From Methylophaga sp. (GTDB lineage Bacteria; Pseudomonadota; Gammaproteobacteria; Nitrosococcales; Methylophagaceae), in contig NVVK01000001.1 in the NCBI GenBank assembly GCA_002733335.1, positions 33,384-39,300 on the forward strand: a DNA stretch of 5,917 nt, written 5' to 3'. A program made the position numbers and the translations under genes. How positions within the stretch are numbered: position 1 is the first letter of the stretch; each line of letters starts with the position of its first letter. Under the pieces are notes generated by a model. The model saw only the letters and a program-made list of their open reading frames with translations, had not been told where the DNA came from and ran no database searches. Below are positions 1 to 5,673 of the stretch, in pieces.

Positions 1-1975
1 CCGTTAAAATAGATTTAGGCCATGCTAATTCTTTTCTGCGTAGTGCCAAAAAATGGACAAACAGAATGGCTGGCCAAGCTATATAACCAAAGTGCCTAAA
101 AGGGCCGCCGCTTGAAAAAATATAACTATCGTCAATGGCAGATATTAATAAAATCATCACCATCACCGGAGTAATTAAAATAAAGGATATCGAGATTTTT
201 GGCCATGAAAATTTATGACTAAGTATGGCCTGTACAAAACTTGTTAACGCTATAAATACTAAGAGTGAATGTGCTTGCGCACTAAATTGGCTTGAAACAA
301 AATTATCTATTTCCATTATGCCCGCGACAAACCACCAGATAAGCCCCCAAACAACCATAATCGTAGCTATCGGTAAGTCCCGTTCAAACCGATGGCAGTT
401 TTGCTGATATTTATCGTAAAGATAGGCGATTAGAACAGCGGATAGACTCACCAATGCCATGCCGATAAAGATGCTATTTAAAATAGGCAGACTATCCATT
501 AAATAATGATGATTTGCCGAGATGAATGCGAGGCCTGCTCCGACTGACAACAATAAACCAAAGCCTCGTGACACAATATGCGACTGACGTAAACCAATCC
601 ATACTAACGCCGCACCTTCTAATGACCAAACAGCCGCTGTCCACCGGCCGTCGAGCAATAACGGCACGGCTAAACTGGCAAACGTAATGCCTAATGCCAA
701 GAAAGATTCGGCTAATAAACGCACGCCTTTCTTCTCTGGTATCCATAAACGTTTGGCTAAAAATAAATATATACACGCCAATGCAACGGCTGTAACCGCA
801 TCGCCATATTCAAAGGGTTTCACTAGTTCCCCCTGCAATGCATAGGCCACTAAGGGCAAGCCAAATACAAGGGTGCCATCAACATATGATTTTAATTTAG
901 GCGCTTCTTTAAAAGCAAATAACACTGAAATAGTTAAGAATAACAAGAAGAAAACGATCAAGAAAAATTCTGTTGATACAAAATGCTCAGGTAGATAAGC
1001 TTTATATCCCCATGCTGCACTAATAATAAAGGTAAAGACAAAACCGACAAGATTAAGGAATCGCCATGATTTAAACCAAGAAATTCCTAAAACGCCTACA
1101 TTCAATACAGCATAATATGAGAATAATACAATATGACTGCCCCCTCCGCTAGACATTAATACCGGGGCTAAGAAGCCACCGACGGTACCGAAAATGGCTA
1201 ATGATTTTGCATCTTGTTTAATCGCCAACCATCCTGACAATGCCACTAACAGTAACATAATGGCAAAGGTTACACTCACGGGCAACACATGATAAAACTT
1301 ACTCGCTGCAAATACAGTTAAATACAGCAGCCCGACTCCGGCACCTTGTAATATCAAACCATATTCTAATTTTTCACCGCGTAAGCGCCAGCCAATAAGC
1401 AGCATGGCAATACCAAAAGCAGCCACGATTAATAAACGTAACTCGATTGGAAATAGACTATTTTCAGCAGCATATTTCAGCAAAAAGGCTACGCCAAAAA
1501 ATAATACGATTGCTCCCACTTTAACAACTACATTACCCGTGGTAAAAAAATTTTTCAGTGTAGTTATAATCTTAGCTTCGACCTTTTGAGCGTCAGCAGC
1601 AAGAGGTGTAGATTCCATTGTTTTTTGTTGCATGGATGTGACTAGAGTAGTCTGTGCCGGCTCAGAAAATCGTAATGATTCGATAATATCAACATAATCA
1701 GATTTCTCTGAGTCGATTGCAGTCACCGTGTTTGTCACCTGTTCTGGAGCGCGATCAGATACTGATGAACTCACTGGTTTTAGCTGATGATTCGCAGGGA
1801 GTTCAGTTGGAACGTTCACTTTAGCCAAGGCTTTTTCCAACACGGAAACACGCTCTTTCAATGACAATATCATGCCAAATGCTACACCGATAAAGAGCCC
1901 TACAATTAAGCCCTCTTCTTCAGCTACAGCTGCACCCAAAATCAACCCTAGAACGGATAATATTACCGTTAACAT
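1..1975 (-). CDS. DUF2339 domain-containing polytopic membrane protein (3' end beyond window)
   Basis: This frame has no stop from its start down to the left edge, giving 658 codons without the C-terminus. Members of the DUF2339 family (Pfam PF10101, from memory) are usually somewhat longer, so a few hundred residues or fewer are probably missing. The N-terminus has two hydrophobic stretches (about residues 1-18 and 22-38), then a short charged helix with heptad-like spacing (about 38-53, LKERVSVLEKALAKV). A polar Ser/Thr/Ala-rich linker follows to about residue 140. From about 148 onward there is a long series of membrane helices with short loops. Family-like motifs are EYGLILQGAGVGLLYLT (about 204-220), FGTVGGFLAPVL (about 262-273) and WSLEGAALVWIGLRQ (about 450-464). 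Function is unknown; an integral inner-membrane protein is all the sequence supports. An in-frame ATG at 1981 lies only 1 nt from the Shine-Dalgarno, whereas the ATG at 1975 lies 7 nt from it, so 1975 is preferred. It is transcribed divergently from ypfJ. Confidence 0.9.
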   Translation of the reverse strand, partial: MLTVILSVLGLILGAAVAEEEGLIVGLFIGVAFGMILSLKERVSVLEKALAKVNVPTELPANHQLKPVSSSVSDRAPEQVTNTVTAIDSEKSDYVDIIESLRFSEPAQTTLVTSMQQKTMESTPLAADAQKVEAKIITTLKNFFTTGNVVVKVGAIVLFFGVAFLLKYAAENSLFPIELRLLIVAAFGIAMLLIGWRLRGEKLEYGLILQGAGVGLLYLTVFAASKFYHVLPVSVTFAIMLLLVALSGWLAIKQDAKSLAIFGTVGGFLAPVLMSSGGGSHIVLFSYYAVLNVGVLGISWFKSWRFLNLVGFVFTFIISAAWGYKAYLPEHFVSTEFFLIVFFLLFLTISVLFAFKEAPKLKSYVDGTLVFGLPLVAYALQGELVKPFEYGDAVTAVALACIYLFLAKRLWIPEKKGVRLLAESFLALGITFASLAVPLLLDGRWTAAVWSLEGAALVWIGLRQSHIVSRGFGLLLSVGAGLAFISANHHYLMDSLPILNSIFIGMALVSLSAVLIAYLYDKYQQNCHRFERDLPIATIMVVWGLIWWFVAGIMEIDNFVSSQFSAQAHSLLVFIALTSFVQAILSHKFSWPKISISFILITPVMVMILLISAIDDSYIFSSGGPFRHFGYIAWPAILFVHFLALRRKELAWPKSILT

Positions 1976-1982
1976 CGTCATA

Positions 1983-1988
1983 CTCCTT
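1983..1988 (-). promoter_or_regulatory. Ribosome binding site deciding the DUF2339 gene start
   Basis: The minus strand reads AAGGAG here. It is 7 nt upstream of the ATG at 1975 and only 1 nt upstream of another in-frame ATG at 1981 (ATG ACG ATG). Normal spacing therefore selects the inner ATG, giving a protein that starts MLTVILSV rather than MTMLTVIL. Confidence 0.7.
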
Positions 1989-2027
1989 TTTATACGTCGT
2001 TATTGTATTCTGATAAGCTTATACCGT

Positions 2028-2053
2028 GTTATAAATATGTAGTACCCTGTCAA
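2028..2053 (-). promoter_or_regulatory. Candidate promoter for the DUF2339 gene
   Basis: The minus strand carries a perfect TTGACA (2048-2053) followed by TATAAC (2028-2033). The spacer is only 14 bp, shorter than the usual 16-18 bp, so the exact -10 is uncertain. A second -10-like TATAAG lies further downstream at 2018-2023, too far from TTGACA to pair with it. The -35 element lies just beside the TATAAT box assigned to the opposite strand, so the two promoters would compete for polymerase. Confidence 0.35.
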
Positions 2054-2055
2054 AA

Positions 2056-2061
2056 TATAAT
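2056..2061 (+). promoter_or_regulatory. Candidate -10 box for ypfJ-chaA
   Basis: A perfect TATAAT lies 27 bp before the ypfJ start codon, placing transcription initiation around 2067-2069 with a leader of about 20 nt. No good TTGACA-like -35 is found 16-18 bp upstream and there is no TGn extension, so this promoter may need an activator or may be spurious in AT-rich DNA. Confidence 0.35.
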
Positions 2062-2075
2062 AATGATCCTTATTA
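2058..2075 (+). promoter_or_regulatory. Operator-like palindrome, partly Fur-box-like
   Basis: The 18 bp TAATAATGATCCTTATTA form an inverted repeat in which 8 of 9 base pairs match (mismatch between 2064 and 2069). It starts inside the TATAAT box and spans the expected transcription start of ypfJ, the usual place for a repressor site. Aligned at 2059-2077 with the E. coli 19-bp Fur consensus, recalled from memory, it matches 13 of 19 positions, mostly in the left half. That is borderline, and AT-rich palindromes arise often by chance. The regulator is not identified. Confidence 0.35.
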
Positions 2076-2088
2076 AAGAGAGATAAAA

Positions 2089-2952
2089 ATGAAGTGGCGT
2101 AATCGACGAGTTAGCAACAATATTGAAGACAAACGCAACCAAACGACTCGAAGAGGCAGAGGGAAAACAGGCGGAATTGGTGTTATTGTTATTGCACTGG
2201 CAGCCATGTATTTCGGAGTTGATCCACAGCTCATTATGAGCTTAATAGGGGGCGGTTCAAGCCAAACCACTACACAAACGGATCCTAACTATCGGCCTAG
2301 TGCAGCAGAGCAACAATTAGCTCAATTTACCGGTGTCGTATTGGCTGATACCGAAGACACGTGGAACCCATTATTTAGACAAATGGGCAAACAATACCAA
2401 GAACCTAAGTTAGTGCTATTCACCGATGCTGTTCGCTCCGCCTGCGGTCATGCCCAAGCAGCAATGGGGCCATTTTATTGCCCTGGTGATAATAAAGTCT
2501 ATATCGACTTAGGGTTTTACAAACAACTTAAAACGCGACACAATGCGCCCGGTGACTTTGCCCAAGCCTATGTTATCGCACATGAGGTAGGCCATCATGT
2601 TCAAAACCTGTTGGGCACCTCAGGAAAAGTGCATCAAGCTCAACAAAGAATGAGTAAAGAAAAAGGCAATCAATTATCAGTGATGTTAGAGCTACAAGCT
2701 GACTGTTTTTCCGGCGTATGGGCTTACCATACCGAAAGAGCCAAACACATACTTGAACAAGGTGATATTGAAGAAGCGCTCACTGCCGCCAGCGCCATTG
2801 GTGATGATCGTTTACAAAAGCAAGCGCGAGGCTATGCCACACCTGAATCATTCACCCACGGCACATCACAACAACGCGTTCGTTGGTTCAAAATTGGTTT
2901 CAGCCAAGGAACAGTCGAAAGCTGCAATACGTTTGAAGCAGCACGATTATAA
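2089..2952 (+). CDS. ypfJ: YpfJ-family neutral zinc metallopeptidase
   Basis: The 287-residue protein has the same length as E. coli YpfJ and belongs to the putative neutral zinc metallopeptidase family (Pfam PF04228). A short, strongly basic N-terminal tail (residues 1-27) precedes one membrane helix (about 29-45, GIGVIVIALAAMYFGV). This predicts an inner-membrane anchor with the catalytic domain outside the cytoplasm. The zinc signature AHEVGHHVQNLLG gives His165, Glu166 (catalytic base) and His169; ELQADCFSG at 201-209 is the expected source of a third ligand, probably Glu201 by analogy with gluzincins. Four cysteines (119, 131, 206, 279) could form disulfides in the periplasm. The family's natural substrate is not established, so proteolysis is predicted from the motif. 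A purine-rich AAAGAGAG (2075-2082) six nt before the ATG serves as ribosome binding site. chaA follows after 19 nt in the same direction, suggesting an operon. Confidence 0.93.
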   Translation: MKWRNRRVSNNIEDKRNQTTRRGRGKTGGIGVIVIALAAMYFGVDPQLIMSLIGGGSSQTTTQTDPNYRPSAAEQQLAQFTGVVLADTEDTWNPLFRQMGKQYQEPKLVLFTDAVRSACGHAQAAMGPFYCPGDNKVYIDLGFYKQLKTRHNAPGDFAQAYVIAHEVGHHVQNLLGTSGKVHQAQQRMSKEKGNQLSVMLELQADCFSGVWAYHTERAKHILEQGDIEEALTAASAIGDDRLQKQARGYATPESFTHGTSQQRVRWFKIGFSQGTVESCNTFEAARL

Positions 2953-2956
2953 TATT

Positions 2957-2961
2957 AAGGA
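2957..2961 (+). promoter_or_regulatory. Ribosome binding site of chaA
   Basis: AAGGA lies 10 nt before the chaA ATG and starts only 4 nt after the ypfJ stop codon. The spacing is slightly long but usable. Its place in a 19-nt gap with no room for a promoter supports co-transcription of the two genes. Confidence 0.6.
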
Positions 2962-2971
2962 TAATTAAACC

Positions 2972-4060
2972 ATGCTAAACATATTAAAAAATGAGAAAGC
3001 AATTTTCATTTCATTACTTGTTCTCTTTGCCCTTACGCCACTAGAACATCTGATTTTACATTCATCATTGTATAATAATTTAGCCTTATTTCTTATCTTT
3101 GCCGTGATTATGTATGCTGCCGTAAACGTGGCACACCATGCAGAAATGTTAGCCGAGAAATATGGCGAACCTTATGGCACTATGATCTTAACCTCATCAG
3201 CCGTATTAGTTGAAGTGCTCATTATCGGCATTATGATGAGTCATTCAGAAAACATTAATCTTGCCCGAGACACCATTGTGGCCGCAGTTTTACTTGATAT
3301 TAACGGCTTGCTCGGGATCGCTGCGATTATTGGTGGCATCAAACATGGTGAGCAAGATTACAACTTTGACTCCACCAATTCCTATATCTCAATGATTATT
3401 GTAGCGATAGGGATAGCCATGGTCTTACCCATGTTTGTCCCAGAAGCATTAGGCACGACCTATCTCATATTTTTAGCGGTGATGTTTATCTTTATGTTCA
3501 TCATTTTTACCCGCATTCAAATCAAAGAACACAGCTACTTTTTCCAATATGACTATAAATCGGATGAAAAAGAACAGATCAAAGTTCACGGTGGCGATAT
3601 CAACGGTGTTTACCATGCCAGTGTATTGATTGTATGTATTGCTGTAATTGGCTTCTTATCTGAATTAATGTCGATATTTATGTCAGAAAGCTTAAGTAAC
3701 AGTGGTCTACCTCTGGCATTAGGTGCTTTGGCGGTAGCCGTTATTTCAGCCAGCCCTGAACTGTTAACGGCAATTAAAAGTGCTGCTGCCAACAGAATGC
3801 AAACCGTTATTAATATCGCATTAGGTGCATCACTTTCTACCGTTCTACTGACTATTCCAGCGATGATTATTTTGTCATTAGTCACCCATCATGAGATTAA
3901 TTTTGTATTAAGTCCTGTCCAAATGGTTTTGCTGGGTATAACCTTTCTTGCCTCTATTGTTCACTTTTCTGATGGGCAATCAAATGTGCTTGAAGGGGCT
4001 ATTCATTTCGTTATCTTCATCGTATTTATATTCTTTACCTTTACGGGTTTGATTGGATAA
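2972..4060 (+). CDS. chaA: ChaA-family calcium/cation:proton antiporter
   Basis: The 362-residue protein is close in length to E. coli ChaA (366 aa) and matches it along its length. ChaA exchanges cytoplasmic Ca2+ (and Na+/K+ in E. coli) for protons in the inner membrane and belongs to the Ca2+/cation antiporter superfamily (PF01699). About eleven hydrophobic helices are visible in two halves. The first half holds HHAEMLAEKYGEPYGTMIL (55-73) and SSAVLVEV (75-82); the second holds SPELLTAIKSAAANRMQ (261-277), NIALGAS (281-287) and FSDGQSNVLEGAIH (332-345). These correspond to the two inverted alpha-repeat regions that bind the ion, with Glu66, Glu81 and Glu263 as likely key acids. The central cytoplasmic loop (about 182-213) is less acidic than the Asp-rich loop of E. 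coli ChaA. Asp109 sits in a membrane helix at a position that is hydrophobic in E. coli ChaA. It follows ypfJ by 19 nt as second gene of a likely operon. Ion specificity cannot be read from sequence. Confidence 0.9.
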   Translation: MLNILKNEKAIFISLLVLFALTPLEHLILHSSLYNNLALFLIFAVIMYAAVNVAHHAEMLAEKYGEPYGTMILTSSAVLVEVLIIGIMMSHSENINLARDTIVAAVLLDINGLLGIAAIIGGIKHGEQDYNFDSTNSYISMIIVAIGIAMVLPMFVPEALGTTYLIFLAVMFIFMFIIFTRIQIKEHSYFFQYDYKSDEKEQIKVHGGDINGVYHASVLIVCIAVIGFLSELMSIFMSESLSNSGLPLALGALAVAVISASPELLTAIKSAAANRMQTVINIALGASLSTVLLTIPAMIILSLVTHHEINFVLSPVQMVLLGITFLASIVHFSDGQSNVLEGAIHFVIFIVFIFFTFTGLIG

Positions 4061-4065
4061 TCAGA

Positions 4066-4094
4066 CCTTAAAATCTAGATTTAGGCATTTTTTT
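4066..4094 (+). terminator. Weak candidate terminator after chaA
   Basis: CCTTAAAATCTAGATTTAGG (4066-4085) can fold on itself around a perfect 12-bp palindrome AAATCTAGATTT (4071-4082), with unpaired bases needed to extend pairing to the CC/GG ends. A run of seven T residues (4088-4094) follows. The stem is AT-rich and the loop would be tight, so termination may be inefficient or Rho-assisted, but the place just after chaA is right. Confidence 0.35.
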
Positions 4095-4138
4095 AAAGAA
4101 AATACCTTTAACAACTCACATAATCCTCATAAAAGATA

Positions 4139-4147
4139 TGTTATTAT
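4139..4147 (+). promoter_or_regulatory. Candidate extended -10 promoter for the GGDEF-ybaK operon
   Basis: TGTTATTAT matches the extended -10 pattern TGn-TATAAT with one mismatch. Extended -10 promoters can work without a good -35, and none is seen upstream. Transcription would begin near 4154, leaving a leader of about 54 nt that contains the hairpin at 4174-4191. Confidence 0.4.
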
Positions 4148-4173
4148 CAAAATCCGGAATAAATAAACGTTAA

Positions 4174-4191
4174 CACTTCTAACCAGAAGTG
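4174..4191 (+). promoter_or_regulatory. Perfect hairpin just upstream of the diguanylate cyclase start
   Basis: CACTTCT (4174-4180) and AGAAGTG (4185-4191) are exact inverted repeats separated by AACC, giving a 7-bp stem with a 4-nt loop that ends 16 nt before the ATG. No run of T follows, so it is not a terminator. No recognisable Shine-Dalgarno lies between it and the ATG. It could be a protein-binding operator in DNA or an mRNA structure affecting translation initiation; the sequence alone does not decide. Confidence 0.45.
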
Positions 4192-4207
4192 CCAAAATAC
4201 TTTAAAT

Positions 4208-5185
4208 ATGCAAGCACTAGGCAACAAAGAAATACCTGACTTTATTGTGAAATCTACGCTAGGCGTATCATTAACATCTTTTGTACTTTTAGCGCCTTTT
4301 GCTATCCTCAACTTTCTTGAATATCGCTATATTATCGGCATTGCTATAGTTGTTATACTTTCTTTTTGCAGCATCAATATCTGGCTTGGCCTCAAAAATA
4401 AATATGATAATGGAATTAATCTATTAGGAGCGTTCATCCTCACTGTTTCTACTATAGTGGCACTTTATGAAAGGGGAGTAACAGGGTCTTATTGGGGCTT
4501 ACTAGCTGTATTCTCGTTCTACTTTGTTTTATCCCAAAAACAAGCAAGAATCGTCAACCTTCTTTTTCTTAGCTTTGTTATTCCTACTGCATGGCATATT
4601 CTTGATCAAACTATAGCAATACGGTTTTGCGCTGTACTCATTGGAACAAGTTTATTTGCCCTTATCTCTACTCGTGAAATTTACAAACAACATTATTTAC
4701 TCATAGAACAATCTACCACTGACTCTTTAACAGCACTATACAATCGCTCATTACTACAAAGCTCGCTTGAAAATGCAATTCACCAGAGCTATCGTTCAAA
4801 TACACCTATGGCAATACTCATGCTTGATATTGACGATTTCAAAATAATTAATGATCAATTTGGTCATGATGGGGGCGATACGGTTTTGAAAGAATCTGGA
4901 GTATTTCTGAATACATTTTTTCGTAGTAGCGATATTGTGTTTAGAATCGGCGGGGAAGAATTTCTCGCACTTATTTACAACACTGATGAAGCTGGTGCCA
5001 TAAATGTTGCGAATAAATTACGAAAAGAATTTGAACAATTACCGTTAATACCTAATCATGCAGTGACGCTCAGCATTGGTGTAGCAAGTCTTCAACAAAA
5101 TATGGATTGGAAACAATGGATGAAACAGGGGGATACAAATTTGTATAAAGCTAAAGATAATGGTCGCAATCAGGTAGTCGCATGA
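4208..5185 (+). CDS. Membrane-bound GGDEF diguanylate cyclase
   Basis: The 325-residue protein is predicted to make cyclic di-GMP from two GTP at the inner membrane. The N-terminal half (about residues 15-155) has roughly six hydrophobic helices with short loops and no recognised sensory domain. A short linker (156-170) leads to a complete GGDEF domain (about 171-325). The domain opens with TDSLTALYNR (171-180), where Ala176 replaces the usual Gly. It continues with LDIDDFKIINDQFGHDGGD, holding metal-binding Asp207 and GTP-contacting Asn215, and the active-site loop is GGEEF (248-252). RSSD at 239-242, five residues before GGEEF, is the canonical RxxD product-inhibition site. All features expected of an active, feedback-controlled enzyme are present. 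The ATG at 4208 is the only plausible start: the upstream frame is open to 4163 but holds no ATG, GTG or TTG, and no clear Shine-Dalgarno is seen. Its TGA overlaps the next gene's ATG by 4 nt. The signal sensed is unknown. Confidence 0.92.
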   Translation: MQALGNKEIPDFIVKSTLGVSLTSFVLLAPFAILNFLEYRYIIGIAIVVILSFCSINIWLGLKNKYDNGINLLGAFILTVSTIVALYERGVTGSYWGLLAVFSFYFVLSQKQARIVNLLFLSFVIPTAWHILDQTIAIRFCAVLIGTSLFALISTREIYKQHYLLIEQSTTDSLTALYNRSLLQSSLENAIHQSYRSNTPMAILMLDIDDFKIINDQFGHDGGDTVLKESGVFLNTFFRSSDIVFRIGGEEFLALIYNTDEAGAINVANKLRKEFEQLPLIPNHAVTLSIGVASLQQNMDWKQWMKQGDTNLYKAKDNGRNQVVA

Positions 5186-5667
5186 TTCAATCCCCCGTTA
5201 CCGAATTATTACTTTCAAAAAACATTGCCTTTGATGTAATTGAAATCCCGCTTTCTGAAGACAAAAAGCCCATTCGTAATTTAGAAGCATTACTACAATC
5301 GCAAGGGCGTGATCCCCACTCCGTAGTGCGAAGTTTATTATTTAAAACCAAGTCGGGTGAGTTTGTGTTGCTTGCTGTTGCAGGAAGTGGCCGTGCAGAT
5401 TGGGCCGTATTACGCAAACATCTTGGCGAACGTAAACTTAGAATGGCTGAGTTTGACGAAGTTGAAAGTGCTACCGGCTATATTGTTGGCGCAGTGCCGC
5501 CTATTGCCCTGCCTGACACTATTCGTGTACTTGTTGATAACAGCGTAGCTGAGTTTGATAAGGTGATTATCGGCAGTGGTGTCTTAGGCTACGCCTTATC
5601 ATTATCAAATACAGCTTTACTAGCACTATTAACCAATGCCGATAAAGGCCTGTTTGTAAAACAATAG
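5182..5667 (+). CDS. YbaK/EbsC-family aminoacyl-tRNA deacylase
   Basis: The 161-residue protein is about the size of E. coli YbaK (159 aa) and is a single-domain member of the YbaK/prolyl-tRNA synthetase-associated family (PF04073). Such proteins hydrolyse mischarged tRNA in the cytoplasm, for example Cys-tRNAPro (YbaK) or Ala-tRNAPro (ProXp-ala). Recognisable segments are VVRSLLFKTKSGEFVLLAV (48-66), a central LGERKLRMAEFDEV (81-94), and ATGYIVGAVPPIALP (97-111), whose G103-x3-P107 is the family's substrate-pocket loop. Arg50 falls where E. coli YbaK has the essential Lys46, so this is probably a different subfamily and its mischarged amino acid cannot be named. Its ATG overlaps the TGA of the cyclase gene (ATGA), implying translational coupling; AGG at 5172-5174, inside the upstream gene, can act as ribosome binding site at 7 nt. 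It ends 6 bp from the stop of the converging RND gene. Confidence 0.88.
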   Translation: MIQSPVTELLLSKNIAFDVIEIPLSEDKKPIRNLEALLQSQGRDPHSVVRSLLFKTKSGEFVLLAVAGSGRADWAVLRKHLGERKLRMAEFDEVESATGYIVGAVPPIALPDTIRVLVDNSVAEFDKVIIGSGVLGYALSLSNTALLALLTNADKGLFVKQ

Positions 5668-5673
5668 GACAAA

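Noticed and set aside
148..165. ATCATCACCATCACC run resembling a small repeat
   Set aside because: It is ordinary coding sequence for Met/Val-rich membrane helix residues (MVMV) of the DUF2339 gene read on the minus strand.
225..407. Plus-strand open frame of 60 codons
   Set aside because: It lies antisense inside the continuous DUF2339 frame, has no Shine-Dalgarno and resembles no known protein.
492..776. Minus-strand open frame of 94 codons
   Set aside because: It is in a different frame of the same strand as the DUF2339 gene, whose own frame gives coherent membrane helices here; this one has no membrane pattern or family motif.
1404..1589. Plus-strand open frame of 61 codons
   Set aside because: Antisense to the DUF2339 gene and without a ribosome binding site.
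2013..2022. Perfect 10-bp palindrome ATAAGCTTAT, and a nearby TTATA/TATAA inverted repeat (2019-2034)
   Set aside because: Short AT-rich palindromes are expected by chance in such DNA; neither is as long or as well placed as the 2058-2075 site.
2073..2270. Minus-strand open frame of 65 codons
   Set aside because: Antisense to the 5' end of ypfJ, which has strong family evidence.
2753..2968. Plus-strand open frame of 71 codons overlapping the ypfJ end
   Set aside because: Shifted frame of the conserved YpfJ C-terminus; the family match stays in the ypfJ frame to its stop.
3610..3885. Minus-strand open frame of 91 codons
   Set aside because: Antisense to the conserved second repeat of chaA; its hydrophobic look follows from the complementary membrane-coding sequence.
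4084..4106. Second possible stem GGCATTTT / AAAATACC
   Set aside because: Contains a C-A mismatch, is mostly A-T pairs and is not followed by a T run, so it is not supported as a terminator.
4148..4207. c-di-GMP riboswitch in the cyclase leader
   Set aside because: The likely leader is too short for a GEMM aptamer, and only one small hairpin is seen, without the two-helix architecture.
5187..5548. Open frames at 5187-5417 (minus) and 5357-5548 (plus)
   Set aside because: Both are shadows of the YbaK-family gene, which matches its family from end to end.
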